Positions 56,104 through 64,000 of a DNA stretch of 64,000 nt are shown here, piece after piece. The position numbers and the translations under genes are program-made. The first letter of the stretch is position 1, and the number at the start of each line of letters is the position of its first letter. The notes under the pieces were generated by a model that worked only from the letters and a program-made list of their open reading frames with translations, had not been told where the DNA came from and did not search any database. Location: positions 496,001-560,000 of the forward strand of contig NZ_JAKZHV010000003.1 of assembly GCF_022568835.1 (NCBI RefSeq), read 5' to 3'. This DNA is from Arsenicicoccus piscis (GTDB lineage Bacteria; Actinomycetota; Actinomycetes; Actinomycetales; Dermatophilaceae).

Positions 56104-57533
56104 GTTGAGTCCCCGATAGTGGTGTAGCGCGGTCGCTGTCCTCGTCCCGGTAGTGGACGTGGGTGCGGCCACCGCGTGATCCTTCGAGTCAACCTTCCAC
56201 AGAATCCTCGAACGGAGTCATCACGATGACCGCACCACACATTGTCGACCCTGCCGGCCTGCTGAGTGAAGCCCTGTCCGAAGCATCGCCGGACCTGATG
56301 CGCAGCCTGCTGCAGACCATGATCAACGCGTTGCTGTCCGCGGACGCCGACGCGGTGGTCGGGGCCGAGTACGGCCAACCCAGCGCCTCGCGGACGGCGC
56401 AACGCAACGGCTACCGCCACCGCGACCTCGATACCCGCGTCGGGACCGTGGATGTCGCGATCCCGAAGCTGCGGCAAGGCACCTACTTCCCGGAGTGGCT
56501 CCTCGAGCGCCGCAAGCGGGCAGAGTCCGCGCTGATCACCGTCGTCGCCGACTGCTACCTCGCCGGAGTGTCCACCCGCCGCATGGACAAGCTCGTCAAG
56601 ACGTTGGGGATCGACTCGCTGTCCAAGTCCCAAGTGTCACGGATGGCGAGTGATCTGGACCAGATCGTCGAGGACTTCCGCCACCGGCCCCTGGCCGACG
56701 CAGGGCCGTTCACGTTCGTGTCCGCGGACGCGCTGACGATGAAGGTCCGCGAAGGCGGACGCGTGGTCAACGCCGTCGCGCTGATCGCGGTCGGTGTCAA
56801 CGCCGACGGGCACCGCGAAGTCCTCGGGCTCCGCATCGCGACCAGTGAAACCGGGCCGGCGTGGAACGAGTTCTTCGCCGACCTGACCGCCCGCGGCCTG
56901 ACCGGCGTCCGCTTGGTGACCTCCGACGCCCACCAAGGCCTGGTCGAGGCCATCGCGGCGAACCTGCCCGGCGCGACCTGGCAACGCTGCCGCACCCACT
57001 ATGCCGCGAACCTGATGTCGGTGACCCCGAAGAGTATGTGGCCGGCCGTGAAAGCGATGCTGCACAGCGTGTACGACCAGCCCGGCAAGGACGCCGTCCA
57101 GGCGCAGTTCGACCGGCTGCTGGACTACGTCGACGGGAAGCTGCCCGAGGTCCACGAGCACCTCGACGCCGCCCGCGCGGACATCCTCGCCTTCACCGCC
57201 TTCCCCAAAGACGTGTGGAACCAGATCTGGTCGAACAACCCCGCCGAACGCCTCAACCGCGAGATCCGCCGCCGCACCGACAGCGTGGGGATCTTCCCCA
57301 ACAGGGCAGCGATCGTGCGCCTGATCGGAGCCGTCCTGGCCGAGCAAACCGATGAATGGGCCGAAGGACGCCGCTACCTCGGCCTCGACGTCCTCGCCCG
57401 CTGCCGCATCAACCTCATCACCGACACCGACACCGACACCGGCCCCGAGATCGGAGGCGACAACCTGCCCGCCCTCACAGCCTGACCCCCAACGAAGGAA
57501 CACCCACCGCTACACCACTACCCGGGACTTGAC
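56104..57533 (+). mobile_element. Complete IS256-family insertion sequence (1430 bp)
   Basis: Bounded by imperfect 26-bp inverted repeats at 56104-56129 (starting GTTGAGTCC) and 57508-57533 (reverse complement starting GTCAAGTCC), identical at 22 of 26 positions and sharing the inner TAGTGGTGTAGCG. Flanked by 10-bp direct repeats CGCCCCCGGA. It carries one transposase gene with no frameshift, so the element looks complete and probably recent. It lies between truA and the amylopullulanase gene, inside a small membrane-protein gene. Confidence 0.93.
56226..57485 (+). CDS. IS256-family (mutator-type) transposase
   Basis: 419 residues from ATG 56226, the usual length. N-terminal RTAQRNGYRHRDLDTRVGTV and VDVAIPKLRQGTYFPEWLLE are typical of the family. 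The DDE catalytic triad can be placed: Asp in FVSADALTMKVREGG, Asp in VTSDAHQGLVEAI, and Glu in WSNNPAERLNREIRRRTD, with the family Cys/His block WQRCRTHYAANLM between. It cuts and rejoins the element ends through a circular intermediate. The open frame upstream of the ATG crosses the left terminal repeat and is not coding. Confidence 0.95.
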   Translation: MTAPHIVDPAGLLSEALSEASPDLMRSLLQTMINALLSADADAVVGAEYGQPSASRTAQRNGYRHRDLDTRVGTVDVAIPKLRQGTYFPEWLLERRKRAESALITVVADCYLAGVSTRRMDKLVKTLGIDSLSKSQVSRMASDLDQIVEDFRHRPLADAGPFTFVSADALTMKVREGGRVVNAVALIAVGVNADGHREVLGLRIATSETGPAWNEFFADLTARGLTGVRLVTSDAHQGLVEAIAANLPGATWQRCRTHYAANLMSVTPKSMWPAVKAMLHSVYDQPGKDAVQAQFDRLLDYVDGKLPEVHEHLDAARADILAFTAFPKDVWNQIWSNNPAERLNREIRRRTDSVGIFPNRAAIVRLIGAVLAEQTDEWAEGRRYLGLDVLARCRINLITDTDTDTGPEIGGDNLPALTA

Positions 57534-57543
57534 CGCCCCCGGA
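57534..57543. repeat. Right target-site duplication of the IS element
   Basis: CGCCCCCGGA, matching 56094-56103. From 57566 to the amylopullulanase start (57826) there are about 260 nt holding its promoter region; a CATAGGCT hexamer near 57748 is a possible -10, but I see no clear operator. Confidence 0.85.
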
Positions 57544-57826
57544 CCGCTCTGCCCGTTGCGTTCATGACAACCCCGTCCCACGAGAGCTCGTCCAATCGAT
57601 CCAACGTACGCCGACGCCCGGCGGGCATGTACACCATCCGGTCCTCGGCTTCGAGCCGTCGGGTGACATCGCGTCAGTGGAGGTGGAAACCTTCCCGACC
57701 GAGCGTGAGGTAGATCCCCCGGGTAGCGGTATGTCAGTGGTGGGACATAGGCTCCGAGGCGCCTCACAGAGACGTGGGGTATCTGGTGCCGGCTCCTGGT
57801 GAGCCGCTCTGGCCTTAGGAGTCCTC

Positions 57827-60800
57827 GTGAGTTCACCTGCTCGCTCATCTCGTCGGTTGCTGGCTGCTCTCACCGGCGCCGCCCTCGCCGTGATGGGGCT
57901 GACCGTCCCCACCGCGTCGACCGCCGCCGCGGCGGACCCCGCGCCCGACCGCATCGTCACGCTCTACGGGTCGCTGCAGTCCGAGCTCGGCTGCACCAAG
58001 GACTGGGACCCGGCCTGCACCGCGACGGCGCTCACCAAGACCGGGCCGAGCACCTACGCGCGCACCTTCACGGTGCCTGCGGGATCCTGGGAGATCAAGG
58101 TGGCGGTCAACGGCTCGACCGACGAGGCCTACGGTGCGGGGGGCGCCAAGGGCGGGGCCAACATCCCGCTCGTGCTCAAGGGGCCGGCGGCGGTGTCCTT
58201 CAGCTACGACGACAGCACCCACCAGATCGGCATGACGCCGACGACGCTCGCCGGCGCGGCGACCAAGGCCGACCAGGCGCTCGCGACCGACAGCCTGCGC
58301 CCGCCGCTGACCCGCGAGCGGTTCTACTTCGTGATGGCCGACCGGTTCGCCAACGGGGACCGCGCCAACGACACCGGCGGGCTCACCGGTGGCCGCCTCG
58401 AGACGGGCTTCGACCCGACCGACAAGGGCTTCTACCACGGTGGCGACCTCAAGGGCCTGACCCAGCGGCTGGACTACATCAAGGGTCTTGGCATGTCGGC
58501 GATCTGGCTGACGCCGTCGTTCAAGAATCGCCCGGTGCAGGGGACCGGAGCCGACGCGAGCGCCGGCTACCACGGCTACTGGATCACCGACTTCACCCAG
58601 ATCGACCCGCACCTCGGCACGAACGCGGACATGAAGGCGCTCGTCGCCGCGGCGCACGCCAAGGGGATGAAGGTCTTCTTCGACATCATCACCAACCACA
58701 CGGCCGACGTGCTCGACAACAGCGCGAAGAAGTACGACTACGTCTCGAAGGCGACCGTCCCCTACAAGGACGCGAGCGGCACCCCCTTCGACGACCGCGA
58801 CTACATCAACAAGACGTTCCCGCCCCTGAGCGCCGCGACGTCGTTCCCCTACCCGCCGGTCTTCCGGACCGAGGCGGACCGCACCGTCAAGGTCCCGGCC
58901 TGGCTCAACGACCCGACGATGTACCACAACCGCGGCGACTCGACCTACGCCGGCGAGTCCTCGACCTACGGCGACTTCGCGGGTCTGGACGACCTGTTCA
59001 CCGAGCGCCCCGAGGTCGTCAAGGGGATGGGTGACATCTACAAGTCGTGGGTCGACTTCGGCATCGACGGCTTCCGCATCGACACGGTCAAGCACGTGAA
59101 CCTCGAGTTCTGGCAGCAGTGGGCGCCGAGCGTGCTGGAGCACGCGCGATCCCGCGGCAACAAGGACTTCTTCATGTTCGGCGAGGTCTACGACGGTGAC
59201 CCGAAGGTCATGTCGACCTACACCACGGCCGGCAAGCTGCAGGCGACCCTGGACTTCGGCTTCCAGGGGGCCGCGCTGGGTGCGGTGCAGGGCAAGGCGA
59301 CGACCGGCCTGCGCGACTTCTTCGCCTCCGACGACTGGTACACCGACACCGACTCCAACGCCTACGAGCTGCCGACCTTCCTCGGCAACCACGACATGGG
59401 CCGGGTCGCGATGATGCTGTCCAAGGCCGGCTACACCGGCTCGGACCTGCTCAAGCGCCTCGAGCTGGCCAACGCGCTGATGTTCACCACCCGCGGTCAG
59501 CCGGTCGTCTACTACGGCGACGAGCAGGGCTTCGCCGGCGCCGGCGGTGACAAGGACGCGCGGCAGGACATGTTCGCCACGAAGGTCGCGCAGTACGCCA
59601 CCGAGGCCAACGTCCTCGGCGCCGGCGCCAAGGACCGCTACGACACCAGCTCGGTCCTCTACCGGCAGGTCGCGGCGCTGTCGGCGCTGCGCAGTGCGAA
59701 CCCGGCGCTCGCCGACGGTGCCCAGGTGCACCGCTTCGCGTCGGACCAGGCGGGCATCTACGCCTTCTCCCGGATCGACAAGGCGACCGGCACCGAGTAC
59801 GTCGTCGCGCTGAACACCGCAGCCACCACGGCGGGCGCCAGCTTCTCGACCTACCTGCGCAACGGTGGGTTCACGCCGCTCTACGGCTCCACGTCGACGC
59901 TGCGCTCGGGCAAGGACGGTCGCGTGACCGTGTCCGTGCCGGGTCTCGGGCTGTCGGTCTGGAAGTCCCGTAGCTCCATCCGCGGCTCCGGTGGTGGCGC
60001 CGCCTCCCCGGTCTACCTGACCTCGCCCAGCGCCGGTGGCGTGGTGGGTGGCCGCGCCGAGATCGGTGCGGCGATCCCGGCCGGGACGTTCGCCGAGGTG
60101 AGCTTCGCCTACCGGCCCGTCGGGACGTCGGCGTGGACCCCGCTCGGCACCGACGACAACGCGCCCTACCGCGTGTTCGCGGACGTGTCGGGGATGGCCA
60201 AGGGCACGCTGGTCGAGTACCGCGCCGTGGCCAAGGACCTGCGGGGACGGGTGACCGCGTCGTCCTCCTACGGCATCGTCGGGGATGCCGCTGCGGCGCC
60301 GACCGGCCCCGGCAGCGTCGGCCCGGTCACCCAGCCCGACGCCGTCTCGGTGCCTGGCGCGCACAACAGCGAGATGGGGTGTGCCGCCGACTGGGCCCCG
60401 GACTGCGCCCAGGCGCAGCTGGCGCTCGACCCCAAGGACCAGATCTGGAAGGGCACCTACGCCACGCTCCCGGCGGGGGAGTACTCCTACAAGGCCGCGA
60501 TCAACAAGTCGTGGGACGAGAACTACGGTGCCGGTGGTGCGGCAGGCGGTGGCAACATCACCTACACGGCTCCGGGTGGGCCGGTGACGTTCTACTACGA
60601 CCACGCCACCCACTACGTGACGAGCACCGCGCAAGGGCCGATCATCACCGCTCCCGGCTCTTACCAGAACGCTCTGGGGTGTGGCGGCGACTGGATGCCC
60701 GACTGCATGAAGCCGTGGCTGCAGGATCCGGACGGTGACGGGGTCTACACCTGGTCCTCGGCCCAGATCCCGGCAGGCAGCTACGAGTTCAAGATCGCGC

Positions 60801-63628
60801 ACGGGCTCACCTGGGACGAGAACTACGGCGCCGGTGGGACGTTGAAGGGCGACAACATCAGCCTGAGCGTCCCCTCCGCCGGTACGGTGGTTACCCTGTC
60901 CTACACGCTCGCGACCCACCAGGTGACAGTGAAGACCTCCAAGGCCGGGTCCGCCCCTGACCTCGCGAAGGCGAAGGCCATCTGGGTGGACCGCGACACC
61001 ATCGCCTGGCCGGCCTCGGCCGTCCCGGCCGGCACCTCCCCGGCGCTGCTGCGCTGGCGGCTGCACTGGGCCGCCGGCGGCGGCCTGGCGGTCGACGCGG
61101 AGTCGATCACCGCACCCGGCTCGCAGCAGGCTGGCCTGCGGTACGACCCGGCGGGTCTGCCGGCGTCCGTCGTGGCCGCCCACCCGGAGCTCAAGGGCTA
61201 TCTGGCGCTGCAGCTCAGCGGGTCCGCGGCCCGCAACGCCGAGACGATCCTGCGGGGCCAGGTGGCGGTCGGCCTCTACGACGCCACCGGGCGGGTGCTG
61301 GACGCGACCGGCGTCCAGGTGCCGTTGGTGCTCGACGACCTGTATGCCCGCTCGGCGGTGAAGGCCAGCTTCGGTGCGGTGCCGAGCCGCTCCGGGGCGT
61401 TCACCTTCCGGGTCTGGGCCCCGACCGCCCAGGACGTGTCGCTGGTGACCTGGCCGGCGGGCTCGGCCGCCGACGCGCCGGTCGCCTCCGGGACGACCCG
61501 TGCCATGCAGCGGGCCTCCGACGGGTCGTGGTCCGTCACGGTCCCCCGGGCCGGTGGGATGCGCTACCTCTACCAGGTCGGTGTCTACGCACCGACCGCG
61601 AAGAAGGTCGTGCGCAACCTCGTGACCGATCCCTACTCGGTCGCGCTCACGCTCGACTCGACCCGGTCCGTCGCCATCGACCTCTCGGACCGGGCGTTCG
61701 CCCCCGCGATGTGGCGCTCGACCCCGCAACCGGTCGTGCGCCAGCAGGTCGACCAGTCGATCTACGAGCTGCACGTGCGTGACTTCTCGATCGGGGACAC
61801 CACCGTGCCGGCCGAGCACCGGGGCTCCTACCTCGCGTTCGCCGACGCCGGCAACGGCACCAAGCACCTGCAGGCGCTCGCCAAGGCGGGCCTGACGACC
61901 GTGCACCTGCTGCCGACCTTCGACATCGCGTCGATCCCCGAGAACCCGGCCAAGCAGAAGTCGCCCGCGTGCGACCTGCGGTCGATGGGGCCGGCCGGCG
62001 AGGGGCAGCAGAAGTGCGTCGCGGCGGTCGCCGACCAGGACGGCTACAACTGGGGCTACGACCCGTGGCACTGGATGGCACCCGAGGGGTCCTACACCTC
62101 GACCGCGGCGGCAGCCGACGGCGGGGCGCGGGTGGCGGAGTTCCGCACCATGGTGGGAGCGCTGCACCGCGACGGCCTGCAGGTCGTGCTGGACCAGGTG
62201 TTCAACCACACGCCCGCCTCGGGGCAGGCGGACAAGTCGGTGCTCGACAAGATCGTGCCCGGCTACTACCAGCGGCTCGACGCTCAGGGCGCGGTCTACA
62301 CCTCGACCTGCTGCCAGAACGTCGCGACCGAGCACGCGCTCGCAGAGAAGGCCATGGTCGACGCCGTCGTGGTGTGGGCCCGGGACTACAAGGTGGACGG
62401 CTTCCGCTTCGACCTGATGGGGCACCACAGCCGGTCGACCATGCTCAAGGTGCGGGCGGCGCTCGACGCGCTGACCCCGGTCAAGGACGGCGTGGACGGC
62501 AAGCGGGTCTTCCTCTACGGCGAGGGCTGGAACTTCGGCGAGGTGGCCGACAACGCGCTCTTCGTCCAGGCCACCCAGGGCCAGCTCGGCGGCACGCACA
62601 TCGCGAGCTTCAACGACCGCATCCGTGACGCGGTGCGCGGCGGTGGTCCGTTCGACGACGACCCGCGCCGGCAGGGCTTCGCGACCGGTGAGCTGACGTC
62701 CCCGAACGGTGCGGCCATCAACGCCGAGGCGGCGACCAGGCTGAAGAGCGACACCGACCTGCTCGCGCTCGGCCTGGCCGGCAACCTCAAGACCTTCGCC
62801 TGGACCGGGACGGCGGGCAAGGCCCTGACCGGCGCCACCACCCCCTACAACGGGGCGGTCGCCGGCTTCGCCGACCAGCCGGACGAGGTCATCAACTACG
62901 TCGACGCGCACGACAACGAGACGCTCTTCGACGCGCTCACCTACAAGCTGCCGACGGCGACGTCGATGAGCGACCGGGTGCGGGCCAACACGCTCGCGCT
63001 CGCGACCACGGCGCTGTCGCAGTCGCCGAGCTTCTGGCACGCGGGCGCCGACCTGCTGCGCTCCAAGAGCCTGGACCGCGACAGCTACAACAGCGGTGAC
63101 TGGTTCAACACGCTGGACTGGACGGGCGCGGACAACGGGTTCGGCCACGGGCTGCCGCCCGCCGCCTCGAACTCGGCGAAGTGGCCGTTCATGAAGCCGC
63201 TGCTCGCCAACAGTGCACTGAAGCCGGGCGCGGCGGACGTGCAGCACGCGACGCAGCTGGCGCAGGAGCTGCTGCGGCTGCGCTACTCGTCGGCGCTGTT
63301 CCGGCTCGGCTCTGCCGACCAGATCAAGGCCAAGCTGACGTTCCCCGCCTCGGGGACGCCGGCGGCCCACCCGGGTGTGCTGGTCATGCGGCTCGACGAC
63401 ACGGTCGGCCGGCCCGTCGACCCGCAGCTGTCCGGTCTGGTCGTGGTCTTCAACGCCACCCCCACGGCGGTCAAGCAGCAGGTGCCGGGGCTCGCCGGGA
63501 AGGCGCTGACGTTGTCACCCGTCCAGGCCGGCGGCGTCGACCCGATCGTCAAGACGACCACGTGGGACGCGGCGAGCGGCACCGCCACCGTGCCGGCGTG
63601 GACGGTCTCGGTGCTGGTCCAGCGGTAG
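57827..63628 (+). CDS. Secreted bifunctional amylopullulanase (two GH13 catalytic domains)
   Basis: 1933 residues from GTG 57827 after TAGGAG. Residues 1-36 are a Sec signal. Three copies of a pullulanase-type starch-binding (X25-like) module occur, at about 45-145, 838-930 and 941-1035; each shows GC..DW.P.C and DE/DEN.YGAGG. The first catalytic domain (about 160-700) is an alpha-amylase: Asp419 in GFRIDTVKH, Glu453 in MFGEVYDGD, Asp523 in FLGNHDMGR. The second (about 1180-1900) is a PulA-type debranching unit: FTFRVWAPTAQDVSLVTW (CBM48-like), Asp1529 in GFRFDLMGHH, Glu1566 in LYGEGWNFGE, Asp1696 in YVDAHDNET. It would cut alpha-1,4 and alpha-1,6 bonds of starch or glycogen outside the cell. 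No sortase motif or membrane anchor is seen at the C-terminus. Confidence 0.93.
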   Translation: MSSPARSSRRLLAALTGAALAVMGLTVPTASTAAAADPAPDRIVTLYGSLQSELGCTKDWDPACTATALTKTGPSTYARTFTVPAGSWEIKVAVNGSTDEAYGAGGAKGGANIPLVLKGPAAVSFSYDDSTHQIGMTPTTLAGAATKADQALATDSLRPPLTRERFYFVMADRFANGDRANDTGGLTGGRLETGFDPTDKGFYHGGDLKGLTQRLDYIKGLGMSAIWLTPSFKNRPVQGTGADASAGYHGYWITDFTQIDPHLGTNADMKALVAAAHAKGMKVFFDIITNHTADVLDNSAKKYDYVSKATVPYKDASGTPFDDRDYINKTFPPLSAATSFPYPPVFRTEADRTVKVPAWLNDPTMYHNRGDSTYAGESSTYGDFAGLDDLFTERPEVVKGMGDIYKSWVDFGIDGFRIDTVKHVNLEFWQQWAPSVLEHARSRGNKDFFMFGEVYDGDPKVMSTYTTAGKLQATLDFGFQGAALGAVQGKATTGLRDFFASDDWYTDTDSNAYELPTFLGNHDMGRVAMMLSKAGYTGSDLLKRLELANALMFTTRGQPVVYYGDEQGFAGAGGDKDARQDMFATKVAQYATEANVLGAGAKDRYDTSSVLYRQVAALSALRSANPALADGAQVHRFASDQAGIYAFSRIDKATGTEYVVALNTAATTAGASFSTYLRNGGFTPLYGSTSTLRSGKDGRVTVSVPGLGLSVWKSRSSIRGSGGGAASPVYLTSPSAGGVVGGRAEIGAAIPAGTFAEVSFAYRPVGTSAWTPLGTDDNAPYRVFADVSGMAKGTLVEYRAVAKDLRGRVTASSSYGIVGDAAAAPTGPGSVGPVTQPDAVSVPGAHNSEMGCAADWAPDCAQAQLALDPKDQIWKGTYATLPAGEYSYKAAINKSWDENYGAGGAAGGGNITYTAPGGPVTFYYDHATHYVTSTAQGPIITAPGSYQNALGCGGDWMPDCMKPWLQDPDGDGVYTWSSAQIPAGSYEFKIAHGLTWDENYGAGGTLKGDNISLSVPSAGTVVTLSYTLATHQVTVKTSKAGSAPDLAKAKAIWVDRDTIAWPASAVPAGTSPALLRWRLHWAAGGGLAVDAESITAPGSQQAGLRYDPAGLPASVVAAHPELKGYLALQLSGSAARNAETILRGQVAVGLYDATGRVLDATGVQVPLVLDDLYARSAVKASFGAVPSRSGAFTFRVWAPTAQDVSLVTWPAGSAADAPVASGTTRAMQRASDGSWSVTVPRAGGMRYLYQVGVYAPTAKKVVRNLVTDPYSVALTLDSTRSVAIDLSDRAFAPAMWRSTPQPVVRQQVDQSIYELHVRDFSIGDTTVPAEHRGSYLAFADAGNGTKHLQALAKAGLTTVHLLPTFDIASIPENPAKQKSPACDLRSMGPAGEGQQKCVAAVADQDGYNWGYDPWHWMAPEGSYTSTAAAADGGARVAEFRTMVGALHRDGLQVVLDQVFNHTPASGQADKSVLDKIVPGYYQRLDAQGAVYTSTCCQNVATEHALAEKAMVDAVVVWARDYKVDGFRFDLMGHHSRSTMLKVRAALDALTPVKDGVDGKRVFLYGEGWNFGEVADNALFVQATQGQLGGTHIASFNDRIRDAVRGGGPFDDDPRRQGFATGELTSPNGAAINAEAATRLKSDTDLLALGLAGNLKTFAWTGTAGKALTGATTPYNGAVAGFADQPDEVINYVDAHDNETLFDALTYKLPTATSMSDRVRANTLALATTALSQSPSFWHAGADLLRSKSLDRDSYNSGDWFNTLDWTGADNGFGHGLPPAASNSAKWPFMKPLLANSALKPGAADVQHATQLAQELLRLRYSSALFRLGSADQIKAKLTFPASGTPAAHPGVLVMRLDDTVGRPVDPQLSGLVVVFNATPTAVKQQVPGLAGKALTLSPVQAGGVDPIVKTTTWDAASGTATVPAWTVSVLVQR

Positions 63629-63649
63629 CCGCGGGGTGGCCAGGGCGCG

Positions 63650-64000
63650 TCAGAACTCGGTGGTGCAGGTGTAGACCTGCACCACCGTCTGGCCGTAGCT
63701 CCCGTTGGGTGGCTGCGCCTCGGGCGTCGGGCGGCAGCCGGTGAAACTCGCTCTGGTGAGGGCCGACTCGGGCCCGGAGTACAGCGCCAGGTGGACGACC
63801 CGGCCGCTGGCCCGCGGGTCGGTCGCGGAGGACGCGACGGTGGCCAGCGAGGCGTGGGCCGGGTCGACGGCGGTGACCCGGCGCACGACGTCGCTCGGCT
63901 GCCCGCCGACCAGGGCGGCGGTGGCGTCGCGGGTCCAGGCGGAGTCGTGGAGCTGGTCGGCGAAGGATGCGACGTAGCCGGTCTCGGAGTAGCCCTGGTG
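63650..64000 (-). CDS. C-terminal fragment of an unknown protein (5' end beyond window)
   Basis: The minus frame is open from the right edge to a TGA at 63650, giving 116 residues (HQGYSETGYVASFADQLHDS at the edge; end GQTVVQVYTCTTEF). The segment is rich in Ala, Thr, Ser and Val with two cysteines, one in FTGCRPTPEAQPPNG and one in VYTCTTEF, that could form a disulphide in an exported protein. The phrase VDPAHASLATVASSATDP suggests an extracytoplasmic domain. No family recognised. It converges on the amylopullulanase gene with a 21-nt gap. Confidence 0.6.
   Translation of the reverse strand, partial: HQGYSETGYVASFADQLHDSAWTRDATAALVGGQPSDVVRRVTAVDPAHASLATVASSATDPRASGRVVHLALYSGPESALTRASFTGCRPTPEAQPPNGSYGQTVVQVYTCTTEF

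Larger units (their letters stand above)
55793..57565 (-). pseudogene. Small membrane-protein gene split by the IS256-family element
   Basis: The remaining part (55793-56103) encodes two or three hydrophobic segments: LAKVWFVAAMVYAAYEILV, IQVSTWLLIGYVGLRR and VVQAVFLLLAPLIFIPILQ, ending YGYTLPSEA. Removing the element and one copy of its 10-bp direct repeat joins 57565-57544 to 56103-55793. The frame is then continuous from an ATG at 57565, giving 110 residues that start MNATGRAVRGRAAQGPGR. So the insertion hit codon 8 of an intact gene (333 nt in total, no stop). A weak GGGACGGGG lies upstream of that ATG. The distal part could still be made from an internal TTG at 56035 (80 residues). Function unknown; no family recognised. 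Confidence 0.65.

Noticed and set aside
56104-57533. A larger transposon or genomic island around the IS element
   Set aside because: Target duplications lie directly at the ends of a single-gene element, and neighbouring genes have the same composition as the rest of the window.
57845-63370. An 1841-codon minus-strand frame opposite the amylopullulanase gene
   Set aside because: Another antisense shadow with low-complexity Arg/Gly/Val composition. The plus strand carries complete GH13 motifs.

Overview
The window is very GC-rich, with dense short-gap or overlapping genes, frequent GTG/TTG starts and actinobacterial gene types (hadAB-type dehydratase pair, DUF5709-like protein, LID-less adenylate kinase, alpha/gamma-fused 2-oxoacid:ferredoxin oxidoreductase). 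It is chromosomal DNA of an Actinomycetota, most likely a Micrococcales/Intrasporangiaceae-like genus (lineage below phylum is inference). Its backbone is the translation/transcription core: secE-nusG-rplKA, rplJL, rpoBC, rpsL-rpsG-fusA-tuf, the S10-spc-alpha ribosomal superoperon, and truA.

Layout. 1-836 (-): 3'-truncated glycoside hydrolase family 2 gene. 1117-4202 (-): korAB. 4430-4969: tRNA-Thr, tRNA-Met, rpmG. 5060-7070: hadA-hadB-murB, each overlapping the next by 4 nt. 7100-7760: a non-coding compound repeat (two ~345-bp direct copies built of 19-bp units). 7859-9486 (-): ada and a DUF5709-like gene that is out of frame by one base in a 15-bp repeat tract. 9745-12374: tRNA-Trp, secE, nusG, rplK, rplA. 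12577-14297: two paralogous lipoproteins. 14326-15693: rplJL with leader. 16111-23856: rpoBC. 23915-25042: membrane acyltransferase. 25089-29860: rpsL, rpsG, fusA, tuf. 29911-31809: pyrD and an enoyl-CoA hydratase gene. 31887-44716: S10 and spc clusters, then secY, adk, map. 44720-49433 (-): an ABC transporter operon (two ATPases plus a permease broken by five frameshifts) set between map and infA. 49493-53948: infA, rpmJ, rpsM, rpsK, rpsD, rpoA, rplQ. 53998-55764: serine hydrolase, truA. 55793-57565: a small membrane-protein gene split by an intact IS256-family element. 57827-63628: a giant secreted amylopullulanase. 63650-64000 (-): fragment of an unknown protein.

How it works together. Most genes build the ribosome, RNA polymerase, elongation factors and Sec translocon. 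Recognisable sigma-70-type promoters precede rpmG, rplJ, rpoB, rpsL, rpsJ and infA. Strong hairpins follow rplA, rplL, rpoC, tuf and rplQ, and others lie in front of rpsH, secY and rpoA, so the superoperon looks divided into several units. Accessory genes sit in the gaps between these blocks.

I found no CRISPR array, prophage or large integrated element. The most unusual items are the compound 19-bp-period repeat, the repeat-tract frameshift before ada, the permease with clustered one-base indels, the IS256 insertion whose 10-bp direct repeats allow the interrupted gene to be rebuilt exactly, a bL17 with an extra C-terminal domain, and a two-catalytic-domain amylopullulanase.
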